This document shows positions 22,097 through 32,807 of a DNA stretch of 64,000 nucleotides, piece after piece. The notes under the pieces were generated by a model, which did no database searches, had not been told where the DNA came from, and saw only the letters and a program-made list of their open reading frames with translations. The translations under genes were made by a program, and so were the position numbers. Each line of letters starts with the position of its first letter. The first letter of the stretch is position 1. Source of the stretch: Adiantum capillus-veneris (Eukaryota; Streptophyta; Polypodiopsida; Polypodiales; Pteridaceae); NCBI GenBank assembly GCA_014529385.2, contig CM043959.1, positions 64,743,753-64,807,752 on the forward strand. The letters are read 5' to 3'.

Positions 22097-24130
22097 TGTC
22101 CCCCTTCATGATGTAGATTCCGTCCTCGGAAGCTATTGAGTTGAAGCTCGTTCGTTGAGGTGGAAGAGCATTGAGATGAATGTCCTTAGCCTTCTGTCAC
22201 TGCAAAATCAAACAACATTGGCATAGTAATTGCATTCTCATATACAATTAAAAAGCATATGCAGTTTTAGGCAGACAAATTGATTGGTAGCATAATTCTA
22301 AACCATTTGTCAGCAATAAACACTAAATTGCAATATAATCAAACGCATAAACAATTGGGAAGGTAAAAAACCAAACAAGTTCGGGGTCAGTAATTTAACG
22401 GTTGAAAGGCACTAAAGATCGACTATTGATACCATCGATCAGCTTCTTAATTTTCTTTGGTCAATTAAGTTGTTTAATCGCGAGAGCCGAGTATTTCATG
22501 TTCGAGGGCTGACTAGAGACTATACTTAGAAGACCTTGTAGTTAAGCTACGATAAAAGGAATTTCTCATGAAATCATCGCCTGACTGATTACCTTTTCTT
22601 ACCCCCCAAATTCTTTTCACAGTGATTCAATTTTGATGTGTGTGCTTATTTTGTATGCCTTGGGTTTTTTTCTTTTCAAGGAAAAGCGCCCACACTGGGA
22701 ACCTCTAGGGCTCTAGTACCATAGGTGATACATGTGAGTGAAGTACCCAATCAAGCTGAGATTTCTCTTCCAACTTAAGGTGGCACTTTGATTTTTTTCT
22801 TTTTTTGGTTCGTTTTCAACATTTTAATTATTTAACTTGGGGGGTCATATAACACTATTACACCTCCCTAGGCTCATCACACTAGTAAACTCCCTTTATA
22901 ATACTTAAGCTAAAGGTCAATAGGGACTAAGCCCACTAGAAAGCCCTAGTATATTTCACACATGCTGCCTAAATCGGATTAAGAATCTAAGTAACCATTG
23001 ATTACTAGAAAGGCATTCCCCATGGTATTAAGAGAAGATCTCTAACACCTAGCTTGGTCAAACTAGCTTAGTCGGACTGCTCGATTTTTAAACCTAGACA
23101 AGTGATTTTGACAAAAAATTACATTGAATTAAATGTTTGATACTAAGAAAATGTACTGAATATTATGCTACTAATCACAATTAAAGCAGACAAACATGGA
23201 TGCACAAAGATAAGGGACAATGTTAACGGACAAGAAACACCTTTTTGTGTTGATAGTCGCGCTTGATTTGAAGTGTGAACGAGAGAAAGATTCCATGAAG
23301 GTCCAAATCCTAACCACAATAACACGTTCCTGTACACACTAGGAAACACAAAGAATACCTCTAGGAGGCACATCAGTGGGAAGAAAAAACTTTGCTAATC
23401 ACTAAACTCTAAAACAAAAACACTCCTATTGTACTAATCCTACCTACCCTCCATCACTCGAGTGATGAGGATCAGAGGTGTTTGATGACATAGGTTTCAA
23501 TGTGAATGTGTAGGTCTGGGTCAATGTTTTGACTTTTATTGTGCATACTCGTTTGCTAATTGCTCTTGCTCTTTATTATGTTTTCTTTTTGGGAGTATAA
23601 GGCTTTATATATACATTCCCTAAGATTGGAGATTGAGAGGTCAGGGAGGAAGGTTGAGAGGGGAGTGAGTGAATGATGACTGTCGGCATACACTCCTCCC
23701 TTCCTTGGGTAGATCATATCGTTTGAAATGTGCTCGTCACCCTTTGAAACCAATTGTTCCAGTTGGTCCTAAGTGAGTATTTTTGCCAGTAGTTTTCTAT
23801 TACCTTAGGTGCCTCGTTGAGTTGCAAGGGTGGTAAGGTACTCTCCCACGATCGAACTTGATGTGGTTCATCAAGTGATTCTTGAACATTGGGAGGTGTG
23901 GATTCCTTTGTAGCTTTATGGAGGTCCACTATTGTAGGTGGAGGCTGTGGAGAAGCTTTTACCTCTATGGATGCATTACATGAGGAGCTAGAAGCTTCAT
24001 GGGACTCCCCTGTTCTTGAGCTAGGACTCCCTTGTTCTTGAGCTTCATGGGACCCAAACTAGCTCTGGAGTAGGTGTGTAGCATTCTGTGATTTTTTTCT
24101 TTTCGCGATCGTTGATTCATTTTGAAGCTA
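22097..24130. other. Decayed sequence without clear genes
   Basis: Minus-strand frames at 23714-23929 and 23965-24147 are polar, low-complexity peptides that could belong to the W-x-P-K element to the right, but no motif shows this. A minus-strand TGGTACTAGAGC near 22712-22723 resembles an eroded tRNA-Met primer site. No other feature can be supported. Confidence 0.4.
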
Positions 24131-25014
24131 CAGGATTGGGCGCACATGGGTCAGGTGACCGGTAAGAACACAATCTACGTTTTGGCACCTAGATTTGATC
24201 ATTTCCTTCATAGTAGCCTTGGGCTTCCAATAGTGTTTTAGGAATCCAACGCCACATTTCCTTACATTTCTTGGAGCAAGTGGGACGTTTCTTACAAGGC
24301 TTTTTCTGTTTTTTTGTACTAGCTATGGTCGCTAAAGAAGCTTTAGGGACCCACTTGTATGTTTTCTTTGTTATATGAGGATGAGTCTTGTCAGAATCTA
24401 TATGCATTGCTTGTAGCATATTTAAGGGTACGGGCATTTCATCCCCTTTAGGTGTTACTCAGGTCGTCCCCCTATTTCCCCAAGTGTCTATGGTTGCTAC
24501 TAGGTGGACCCAATCCACATTGTCCGACTTTGTCATCCCAGGTAGTACATCCATATAAGGAGAATCTTCCCAACATCAGTGTCCGCGATGAGCAGTTGCC
24601 GTCCAAAGCGAGGTGGAATGATCTTGAAGCCATTCCACGATCAGGTATTACAAGAGGGGTTGTTTTTGAGTTGCGACTGCATCCGCAGGGGCTGATCGGT
24701 GAGTCTTAAAGGTTGGGTAGAGATTCCGAAGCGAAGCCGAAGCCGTCGAATGAGGTGATAAGCTGAAATTTTCAGCTTTGCATGATCCAAAGTTGCAGGA
24801 GAGAGCGCCTTAGTGAGGGAAAAACATCCACGATCTCGGATCGAAGCAAATTCCATCCATGCTCTCAATTTTCTTCGATTAAGGGGCTGATTTGGGCTTC
24901 TTTATCACCTTCTGCTTAGTGATTAATGCACTTGAAAATCAACAAATTGGGCTTCTATGTGATGCTAATAGGATTGCTAAGATTTTCATGATGCTCACTG
25001 GCTCTGATATCATT
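24131..25014 (-). mobile_element. 5' part of an LTR element encoding a W-x-P-K protein
   Basis: The region lies immediately inside the LTR at 25015-25339 and starts with a primer site (25001-25012, minus TGATATCAGAGC, one base off tRNA-Met). It then has a leader of about 560 bp and the W-x-P-K reading frame at 24189-24437. No protease, integrase or reverse transcriptase motif is visible to the left, and no matching 3' LTR was found. It may be a truncated or non-autonomous element. Confidence 0.5.
24135..24437 (-). pseudogene. Basic Cys-containing protein with repeated W-[IV]-P-K motif
   Basis: The frame starts at 24437 (MPVPLNMLQAMHI) and contains YKWVPKASL, then a lysine/cysteine-rich stretch (KKPCKKRPTCSKKC), then WRWIPKTLLEAQGYY. 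After EGNDQI comes a TAG at 24189 in the position where a third motif would have its Trp, followed in frame by VPK and a further stretch to a TGA. Repeated W-x-P-K segments occur between gag and protease in some plant copia elements, which is a loose analogy. The function is unknown. The in-frame TAG marks it as a pseudogene or truncated ORF. Confidence 0.45.
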
Positions 25015-25339
25015 TGTAAGGAAAGTGATGGTGAGTGTGTGTATGTGTGTGCTCAAGGAGGTTTGTGTGTGTGTAGACATAGCTTACACAGTTAGAGAGA
25101 GAGAGAGAGTACTCATGATTTTGACTCAAAAGGTGTTACATTAAATTTCACACCATAGAATACAATATTTACATGGGCTGCTTTATTTATAAGCCTTGGA
25201 TAGATATCCGGCTGGCACTCCTTCTCTACTTAGCTTACACATAGCCATACTAGAATTGGTACAACACATAGGTCAAATGGCAAACATTAAACTCTACAGG
25301 TGTTTCCCATAATTGTAAAAGAACATGCCTATCCCAACA
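25015..25339 (-). repeat. 5' LTR of the W-x-P-K element
   Basis: On the plus strand it starts TGTAAGGA and ends CCCAACA, giving a minus-strand TG...CA LTR of 325 bp. The primer site lies two bases inside it at 25001-25012. It contains TG-rich stretches and a short GA run (about 25096-25109). The flank at 25340-25344 is ATTTC. The element is inserted into the Gypsy-3 integrase tail. Confidence 0.6.
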
Positions 25340-25488
25340 ATTTCTTCGTCCTATCTTTCTCCAAAAGTGCATTTTGCACAGTCAATTGTCTTTCTTCATC
25401 TAACCTCTCAAGGATATATAAATGCTCAACTAAAGTGTTACCATCCCAACCTTCTTGTGAAGCTACACGGAGACTAAGAATTACAAAC
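25340..25488 (-). pseudogene. Gypsy-3 integrase C-terminal fragment
   Basis: The minus-strand translation continues the integrase fragment at 30657-30846 across the Copia-2 insertion. It contains LVEHLYILERLDEERQLT, the coiled-coil-like stretch found after the catalytic core in many gypsy integrases. It ends at the LTR at 25339. The remainder of the polyprotein is missing. Confidence 0.65.
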
Positions 25489-25715
25489 TGTTGGAATTAG
25501 GGTTGCAGAGAAACACACACAGCTTGGAGAAGACGAAGGAAGCTCAAGGCACACAATAGAGAGTGTATTCCTTAGTGTGCAATGGAAAGATAGATAGCCC
25601 TAGAGTGATGGGCGTATATACAATGCACGGGGGAAAAAACCTCCTAAAGAGGGAAAAAATGCCCCGGCGGTCCTAGTGTGTTCACACACATCACTACCAC
25701 ATGTATATGGTAACA
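25489..25715 (-). repeat. Copia-2 3' LTR
   Basis: On the minus strand it runs TGTTACCATATAC ... CTAATTCCAACA, 227 bp, and contains a TATATAC box near 25614-25620. It is identical to the 5' LTR at 30430-30656. The polypurine tract (minus CCAGGGGGGATT, 25716-25727) adjoins it. Confidence 0.95.
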
Positions 25716-25790
25716 AATCCCCCCTGGAGTGATGCGGTGAACGAGAGCTGGCACATGAGTAAAGGGAAGTGCCATGCCCTGAGGACAGGA

Positions 25791-28712
25791 TCAGTCCACA
25801 AAGGGGAGTAAGCCCAAAGCTTTGCGGAAAGCTTCAAGCTTCTCACGAGACAATGCCTTTGTGAAAAGATCTGCAAGGTTGTCCTGTGTTGGCACATAAG
25901 CCAAGCTGATCTCTCCTGCTGAGAGCCTCTCCCTGACATAGTGGTAATGCACCTCAATGTGCTTTGTGCGAGCATGAAAAACTGGGTTCCTCGCAACTGC
26001 CAATGCGCTCTGACTGTCAGTGTAGATAGTGTCCTGTCCAACACCCAAGTCAGCCATAAGGCGTCTGAGCCATACACACTCAACCGTAGCTGTGAAGACT
26101 GCCCTGTACTCAGCCTCACAACTCGAAGTGGCCACAGTAGGTTGCTTCTTGCTCAACCATGATATACATGAACTGCCAAGCATGAAACAAAAACCACTTG
26201 TGGACACTCGCGTGTCAAAACAACCAGCCCAATCTGAGTCCGAAAAAGCATGTAAGTCTGGCGGCAATGATCCCCCCTTGGGATAAAACAAGCCAAGATG
26301 TAAAGTGCCACTAAGGTAGCGGAAAATCCTCTTGACAGCCTGCCAATGCTTAGACCCTGGGCTATGCATAAATCTGCTGACCTGCGAGACTGCAAACTGA
26401 ATATCTGGCCTCGTGTTGCATACATAAATGAGGCAGCCAACAGCAGTTTGGTAAAGAGTGACATCAGCAGGATCGCCAGCATCATGTAGACTCAACTTCA
26501 AACCTGTTTCCATGGGAGTGGCAATAGGTTTGCAATCCTCAAGTCCAAACTTACATAGCAATGTCTCTATGTAACTTTTCTGACACAAGGCAATACCACC
26601 ATCACACTGCTTAAACTGTATACCCAAGTAATGATGCAACATCCCCAAATCTTTCATCTTGAAAGTAGCATTCAAATCAGCCTTAAATTCAGCAATATGT
26701 CTCTCATTTGGTCCAGTGATCAGCAAATCATCAACATAAAGAACCACAATGAGAAATACATCATCCTCACGCTTTACATACAATGTGCTTTCTGTTGGAC
26801 TGTTACGAAAGCCTCGTTTAACCAAATGAGTGTCAGCTTTCTCATACCAAGCACGAGGAGATTGCTTCAACCCATACAAATCCTTCTTACACTTGCACAC
26901 TTTGTCCTCTTGTCCTTTTATGACAAAACCGCGAGGCTGCGTTACATAAACTTCCTCAAATATGTCACCATTCAAGAAAGCAGTAACAATGTCTGATTGA
27001 TGTACATCCCAACCAAAATGAGCTGCCAATGCACATAGAAAACGCACAGTAGTCATACGACAAGTGGGAGCAAAAGTCTCTTCATAATCTATGCCTTTTT
27101 GTTGTGCATAACCCTTTGCAACAAGTCGAGCCTTATGGCGATCGATCTCACCATCCGGCTTGCGTTTCAACTTGTAAACCCACTTCGTACCAATGGCCTT
27201 TTTGCCAGGAGGCAAATCACATAAAGTCCATGTGTCATTCTCTATAAGTGCATCATATTCTGATTTCATGGCAGCAATCCAATTTTCTGAATTCTGTGCT
27301 TCATCAAAAGACAGAGGCTCCTCAACATCATGTAAACTAGACACAGCCAAAGCATAACAATCTGATGCATAAGATGCATGGCGAGAGCCTGAACGAGTAC
27401 GACTAGATAAAGGTGCATCCAATTTACTGTCACGCAAAGTGTGCACCAGCCATTTTGGCATACCTCTAGCCTGCTCATTTTCAGCCCTTTCCTCATCAAG
27501 TACATCATGTACATCTGCATCAGTAATAGGCTGTTCTAAAACATTTTCAGAAACCCCCATAGGCTGTACATTTGCCTCATTGGAACTTACATTCGTATTT
27601 CCACCACTGAAAAGAGGCAACAAAGTGTCATAAATGTCCTGTGAGCTTACATTACTGTCTCTAGTACATGACAGCAAGGGTTGAACAGAATCTTCCACAA
27701 ACACTACATCCCGTGAAACCAAAATACGTTTTGTTTGCGGATGATACAACCTGTAACCTTTGCTTTCAGCACTATAACCAACAAAAATACATTTGACAGC
27801 CTTATCATCCAATTTTCTACGCTGCACTTGTGGCACCAAAGCATATGCCAAACAGCCAAAAACACGCATGTGCTCAATAGAAGGTTTTCTATCATGCCAT
27901 GCTTCATATGGAGTAATAGACTGCAAAGCTTTCGTAGGACACCTGTTAAGTACATAAGTGGCACACATGATGGCCTCAAGCCAAAAAGAATGCGGCAAAG
28001 CTTGACTTTTGACCATACATCGTGCCATTTCCGTTAGTGACCTGTTTTTCCTCTCAGCAACACCATTTTGCTGAGGTGTATAAGGCACTGTACATTGGTG
28101 TTTTATCCCACGACTAGCCAGAAATGCATTAAATTCATGAGACATATACTCCCCCCCTCGATCAGAACGGAGGGTGCCCATAGTACATTTTGAGACATTT
28201 TCAGCCATAGCCAAAAATTGTTTGAAGCACATAAAAACTTCGGACTTCGCTTTAAGCGGAAATACCCACGCATGCCTAGAGTAATCATCAATGAAAGTCA
28301 CGAAGTACAGGTAATTGCCCAAGGACGGAGTTTGCATGGGCCCACAAACGTCACTATGAACAAGCTGCAACCTGCATGTGGCCCTAACTGAACCATCCTT
28401 TGGAAACTTAGAACGCTGCATTTTACCCAGAATACAGCCTTCACAAACATGTTTGATAGGTGCTTCAAGAGGCGGCAAAGAAGCAACCATATCAGATTTC
28501 TGCAAACGCAGCAAACTGGCAAAATTCAGATGACCAAAACGTGCATGCCAAAGTTTTGCATCTGAAATAGCCCTTGAATCTGTAACAGCATTTGCAAAAT
28601 TTTGTCCACACTTGTCATACAAAGTGAGCTTATACAGCCCACGGCACAAAAGCCCAGATGCAACAATTTCATCACCAAAACTGAGATCATGAACTGTACA
28701 TCTGTCATCCAC
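25791..28712 (-). CDS. Copia-2 pol: integrase, reverse transcriptase, RNase H
   Basis: This 973-codon frame has no internal stop. In order it shows the GAG-pre-integrase motif (KLWHARFGHLNFASLL) and the integrase core, with VHSDVCGPM, FIDDYSRHAWVFP, RSDRGGEYMS and the QQNGVAERKN glutamate. Reverse transcriptase has KARLVAKGYAQQKGIDYEETFAP and YVDD near 26733. RNase H has SDSDWAGC, STSGFCF, EAEYRA and HIEVHYHYVRE, ending about 75 bp before the 3' LTR. All catalytic signatures I can check are present. The first Met of the frame is not a natural start. The region should be read as the continuation of the gag-protease frame at 28721-30067, from which it is offset by one base. Confidence 0.93.
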   Translation of the reverse strand: MDDRCTVHDLSFGDEIVASGLLCRGLYKLTLYDKCGQNFANAVTDSRAISDAKLWHARFGHLNFASLLRLQKSDMVASLPPLEAPIKHVCEGCILGKMQRSKFPKDGSVRATCRLQLVHSDVCGPMQTPSLGNYLYFVTFIDDYSRHAWVFPLKAKSEVFMCFKQFLAMAENVSKCTMGTLRSDRGGEYMSHEFNAFLASRGIKHQCTVPYTPQQNGVAERKNRSLTEMARCMVKSQALPHSFWLEAIMCATYVLNRCPTKALQSITPYEAWHDRKPSIEHMRVFGCLAYALVPQVQRRKLDDKAVKCIFVGYSAESKGYRLYHPQTKRILVSRDVVFVEDSVQPLLSCTRDSNVSSQDIYDTLLPLFSGGNTNVSSNEANVQPMGVSENVLEQPITDADVHDVLDEERAENEQARGMPKWLVHTLRDSKLDAPLSSRTRSGSRHASYASDCYALAVSSLHDVEEPLSFDEAQNSENWIAAMKSEYDALIENDTWTLCDLPPGKKAIGTKWVYKLKRKPDGEIDRHKARLVAKGYAQQKGIDYEETFAPTCRMTTVRFLCALAAHFGWDVHQSDIVTAFLNGDIFEEVYVTQPRGFVIKGQEDKVCKCKKDLYGLKQSPRAWYEKADTHLVKRGFRNSPTESTLYVKREDDVFLIVVLYVDDLLITGPNERHIAEFKADLNATFKMKDLGMLHHYLGIQFKQCDGGIALCQKSYIETLLCKFGLEDCKPIATPMETGLKLSLHDAGDPADVTLYQTAVGCLIYVCNTRPDIQFAVSQVSRFMHSPGSKHWQAVKRIFRYLSGTLHLGLFYPKGGSLPPDLHAFSDSDWAGCFDTRVSTSGFCFMLGSSCISWLSKKQPTVATSSCEAEYRAVFTATVECVWLRRLMADLGVGQDTIYTDSQSALAVARNPVFHARTKHIEVHYHYVRERLSAGEISLAYVPTQDNLADLFTKALSREKLEAFRKALGLLPFVD

Positions 28713-28720
28713 AAATTTGA

Positions 28721-30067
28721 CTACAAGTCCAAGTCTAGCAAGTGCGGATAAGACAATAGATTCTTCTTGATCCCAGGTACATAAAGTGCATCAACAAGTG
28801 TGAAGGAACTGCCATTAGCAGCAGTGAGCACAATCTTTCCAACTCCCTGAACTGGATAAGAGGCGTTGTTGGCACAAGTGACTGAATTCCCATGAGGGAC
28901 AGACTCGAGAGAGGTAAACAATTCACGATGTGAGGTAATGTGCTTTGTAGCACCACTGTCGAAATACCACACATGTGAATCTGCAGCAACTGACAAGCAT
29001 GCATCATGGACAGCAGGATTGTAAGTGCACTCTGCGCTAAAAGCCCATTCTGCATCAACATCAGCATCACAATCTCCTTTCACAGAAGACTCAACAATGG
29101 CTGCATTTGTAGTGGAACCAGCATTTGCAGTGGAACCACCCTCTTTCTTCTTAGCCTCTTTGGCCTTCAACTTAGGACACGACTTGATCAAGTGATCATT
29201 GGCTTTACAATAATGGCAACGCATCTTCTTTTTGCCCTTATCACCAGAATTGCCAGACGAAGTGCTGCCAGCAGAAGCATTAGGAACAGAATTTTTGCCA
29301 CTCGCAGCAGAACCATAAGAAGTGGCTGCATTACTGTTACCACCCTTTCTTTGAGAAGCAATAAAAGCCTGTTCAACTACACGCTGCCTAGTCCTGTTTT
29401 TTCTAGAAAGTGACTCTTGCAACAGCAATGTGCATAATGCATCAAACTTGACAACTTCAGGATTTCCTTGGGTCATCAGTCTCCAAGTACTAGCAAAAGT
29501 CTGGTAGGAATCTGGTAAGGCATCAAGAACAGTCTGCACAAGGGAACTGTCAGAAATGACTTCACCTGCAGAAATGAGTTGCTCATTGATATCCTTGACA
29601 CTAGCAAGGAAAGTGTCCATATCATCTTCCTCATGCATAATCTTCGACTCTAGCTCTTTACGCAGCAAAGCAATTTTAGCCTCATTGCGGCTTGCATAAA
29701 GACCTGCTAGAATATCCCAAGCCTGTTTTGCAGATTTTGCTGAACGGATGTGAGGAATAATGGTGCGCTTCACAGACAACGCAATCAATGCATGAGCCTG
29801 CGCATCCTTAACATCCCAACGAGCTTGTTCTGCTGTAGGCAAAACAACTCTAACAGCTGCAATCCTTGCAGCAAGACCTGCAACATCCTCAATATCGCCT
29901 ACATCTTCAGAACCAGGACGTACATCAATGCCCTGCACAATGTTCCAGACACCTTTTGACACAAGAACGTGTTGCATCATATAAGCCCACATAGGGTAGT
30001 TGTCCCCATCCAACCTGTCCTCAGCAGCAAACATCTTGAACACATCTGTGTTGTTGTTGTCAGCCAT
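28721..30067 (-). CDS. Copia-2 gag and protease
   Basis: The start is taken at the ATG at 30067 (MADNNNTDVFKMF), because translation upstream of it runs back into the untranslated leader. A UBN2-type gag follows, then a Ser/Gly/Asn-rich linker. The CCHC knuckle (CHYCKANDHLIKSC) is at about residues 282-296, and the aspartic protease motif FDSGATKHITS at about residue 370. The frame stops at 28721 just after KKNLLSYPHLL, where the copia family normally reads on into the integrase region. The loss of one base just before this point is the simplest explanation. The gag part should be able to assemble particles, but pol would be expressed only by frameshifting. Confidence 0.92.
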   Translation of the reverse strand: MADNNNTDVFKMFAAEDRLDGDNYPMWAYMMQHVLVSKGVWNIVQGIDVRPGSEDVGDIEDVAGLAARIAAVRVVLPTAEQARWDVKDAQAHALIALSVKRTIIPHIRSAKSAKQAWDILAGLYASRNEAKIALLRKELESKIMHEEDDMDTFLASVKDINEQLISAGEVISDSSLVQTVLDALPDSYQTFASTWRLMTQGNPEVVKFDALCTLLLQESLSRKNRTRQRVVEQAFIASQRKGGNSNAATSYGSAASGKNSVPNASAGSTSSGNSGDKGKKKMRCHYCKANDHLIKSCPKLKAKEAKKKEGGSTANAGSTTNAAIVESSVKGDCDADVDAEWAFSAECTYNPAVHDACLSVAADSHVWYFDSGATKHITSHRELFTSLESVPHGNSVTCANNASYPVQGVGKIVLTAANGSSFTLVDALYVPGIKKNLLSYPHLLDLDL

Positions 30068-30429
30068 GGTAAATGCTGCACCTGATGTGAAAACTGCCTG
30101 AAAATAGGAGAAATGGAGCGGGAACAACTTGTGCTATATAGCACAAACCGTAGAAGACTATAAGGCACCTGTTATGCAGAAAACGGCACTGACAGAAAAT
30201 CTGCACAAAATGACGAAAGAGCCTGTGCAGTACTGCCCGTAGTGGAAACGGAGGCCGAAATGAGCCCAAATCAAAATTCTGAGCAGACCAAGCTCTTCGA
30301 GCACTCCCAAAATATTTGTCGACCTGCGAACGCTCGCCAAAGCTCACTGAAATCGGAGAAAGTGAGCAGGCGTGTGCTGGAGCAGCTGGCGACTAAGCCC
30401 GGGAGGACGTGACCTGCTCTGATACCAAT
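30068..30429 (-). promoter_or_regulatory. Copia-2 leader and primer binding site
   Basis: The primer site GCTCTGATACCA (plus strand, 30416-30427; minus TGGTATCAGAGC) lies two bases inside the 5' LTR. The 360 bp leader ends at the gag ATG. Confidence 0.9.
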
Positions 30430-30656
30430 TGTTGGAATTAGGGTTGCAGAGAAACACACACAGCTTGGAGAAGACGAAGGAAGCTCAAGGCACACAATAG
30501 AGAGTGTATTCCTTAGTGTGCAATGGAAAGATAGATAGCCCTAGAGTGATGGGCGTATATACAATGCACGGGGGAAAAAACCTCCTAAAGAGGGAAAAAA
30601 TGCCCCGGCGGTCCTAGTGTGTTCACACACATCACTACCACATGTATATGGTAACA
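30430..30656 (-). repeat. Copia-2 5' LTR
   Basis: A 227 bp LTR identical to the one at 25489-25715. Transcription would start here and run toward lower coordinates. The TATATAC box lies near 30555-30561. Confidence 0.95.
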
Positions 30657-32807
30657 CAAACTCCCATGGCATAACTGCTTCTTGTCCATATACCATTTTG
30701 AATGGTGTACCATTAATAACCACTTTGTAAGCAGTATGATAAGCCCGTAGAGCTAATGTCAACTTCAAATCCCAATCTGTGCGATGAGCTTCCACTGTTT
30801 TGGTCAAGATAGAAATAAATCTTGTTAGTGATCTTAGCTTGGCCATTTTCTTGTGGATAATAAGATGTAGACTTATGGTGGGCTATCATGAAGTTTGTCG
30901 TCGTGAGTTCCTTTATCACTCCATTTAAAAAATGAGTACCATTGTCACTCACAATTTCAAAGGGACAACCAAATCGCGTAATAATGTTTTCAAAGAGAAA
31001 CTTAGCCGATTGACTTTGCATCAGCCTTGTGTGTCACCTTGGCTTCTACCCACTTTGTCACATAGTCAGTGGCAACAATAATATATCGAGATTGAGTGTT
31101 ACGAGCTACTGAACTAATTGGGTCTACAAAGTCTAAACCCCATTTTCAAATGGTTGAGTCACTTTAATAGGATGTAAGGGCATCTTATCCTTTCGTTGTG
31201 TGATCTTGTAATGTTGGCATTCATCACACCCTTTGGCAAAAAGAGATGCATCCTTGAATAAGGTAGGCCACCAATAGCCTGATTGTAACACCTTTCTAGC
31301 AGTTAGTTCCCATGAGAAATGTTCGCTAGCTATACCCATGTGGGCTTCTTGCAGTATGAATAAATACTCATCCTCCCGAGCACAACGTCTAAGAATATCG
31401 TCCTTCCCTAGCTTGTAGAGAGTTCTCGCCATTAGAGAATAAGGTTCACATTCCTTTAATAGTTCTTCTTTACGAAGCTCTTTGGGTGAAAAACCATTAA
31501 CTAAAAAGTTCATAAAGTTCTCACTCCATTCAGACATGGTCTCTACTAGGAGTAGGGAAGTATCAGGCAATTCATCATCGATTCCAGTAGCAGCTAAATT
31601 CACCATTGGGTATGCGAGACAAATGATCCGCAATGGTAAAATCAAACTCAAGAAGAATTAACAACCATCGTGTAATTCTTCCCGTGGAACAAGGTTTATT
31701 TACTAGATACAACAATGCTTCATGATCAACATAGAAAACAAACTTGTTGGCAAGAAGGTAGTAGACAAATTTCTTCACTACGTAAATCATGGTTAAACCT
31801 TCCCGCTCTGTAGTGGTGTAGTTTCTCTCAGCATCATTTAATTTGATGGCTTACAAAGCTAATGGGGCAATCCAATTTATATTCTCCTAGTTGAGCTAGA
31901 ACACACCCAATACCAAAGTTCGATGCATCGATATGCACATGGAAAGTTACATTCCAATCGGGCACTCGTAGAATGGGAGCACTTGTCAAGGCTTTTTTAA
32001 CAACTCATAAGCATGGTCACACTCCGCTATCCAGTGGACCTCAATAAGAAGCTTGTACAAAGGACGAGCTATCTCAACAAAGTTCAAAATAAACTGCCGG
32101 TAATAACAAACATGGCCCATGAACCTTTGAACTCCTTTATAGTTTGTAGGTGGTTGCAAATCGGAAATGGATTTAATTTTTCTCTCATCTATGGAAATCC
32201 CATTTTTGGACACTATATGTCCTAAAATGACTCCATGTTTAACCCAAAATTTTCATTTGAGAGGGTTTAAGGAGATGTGATTCAATCTGCACTTCTCAAA
32301 CACCTTTCATAAACATGATAGCTGTTCCTTCCGAGAGGAATATACACAAAGGTCATCTAAGAAAGCTTCACAAAACTCCCTCAAATATTCCCTAAAAGTA
32401 GTGTTTATTAATCTTTGGAAGGTAGCAAGGGCATTGGTTAAGCCAAAACCCATAATACAAAATGCGAACACTCCAAATTCGGTTATAAGAGCAGTTTTAA
32501 CTTGATCCTCTAGTGCAATGGTGATTTGATTGTAGCGAGATTACCCATCTAAAAAGCTATAAGCTTCCTTCCTTGCAACTCTTTCAAGCACATGTTCTGA
32601 ATATAGCAAGGTGTAATGGTCCCTTCTAGTGGCAGTATTAACCTTTTTGAGATCCACGCATACTCTGAGTTTTCCATTCTTTTTTGGCACAATAACTATT
32701 GGAAACACCCATTCTAAGTGCTTGGACATATCATGATATGTCCAAGCAAATATATCCTTGAATTCCTTGAGAAGCTCTTTGAGTACATATTCCTCAGTCT
32801 CTGTCAA
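30657..32807 (-). pseudogene. Gypsy-3 pol (RT, RNase H, integrase) remains
   Basis: From high to low coordinates the minus strand shows the RT amino part (IVIVPKKNGKLRVCVDLKKVN) and an RT palm with MGFGLTNALATFQR and FLDDLCVYS (near 32350). RT thumb sequence (FMGHVCYYRQFI) follows, with Asp-Pro missing at several conserved places. RNase H remnants (FYVDHEALLYLVNKP) precede the integrase zinc region (YWWPTLFKDA...CDECQ). The integrase core is GCPFEIVSDNGTHF with YYPQENGQAK. At least five frameshifts or stops divide it into short frames. This gypsy has a different sequence from G-long and G-short and a different primer site. It is interrupted by Copia-2 at 30656 and continues at 25488. Confidence 0.85.

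Larger units (their letters stand above)
25489..30656 (-). mobile_element. Copia-2: young, near-intact Ty1/copia element
   Basis: A 5168 bp element with two LTRs (25489-25715 and 30430-30656) that I read as identical over all 227 bp. It has a perfect CAAAC target duplication (25484-25488 and 30657-30661), a tRNA-Met primer site and a polypurine tract. Two long frames cover gag-protease and integrase-RT-RNase H. They are offset by a single frameshift near 28720-28755. Identical LTRs mean insertion was recent. The element lies inside the integrase of Gypsy-3. It is the only candidate in the window that could have moved recently or could be mobilised in trans. Confidence 0.95.

Noticed and set aside
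22380-22560. Possible tRNA-like or structured RNA
   Set aside because: I could not fold a cloverleaf with consensus A and B boxes, so no RNA gene is called.
28715-28760. Programmed -1 frameshift in Copia-2
   Set aside because: No XXXYYYZ slippery heptamer is visible at the junction, and copia elements of plants usually use one frame. A single lost base is simpler, so it was kept only as a question.
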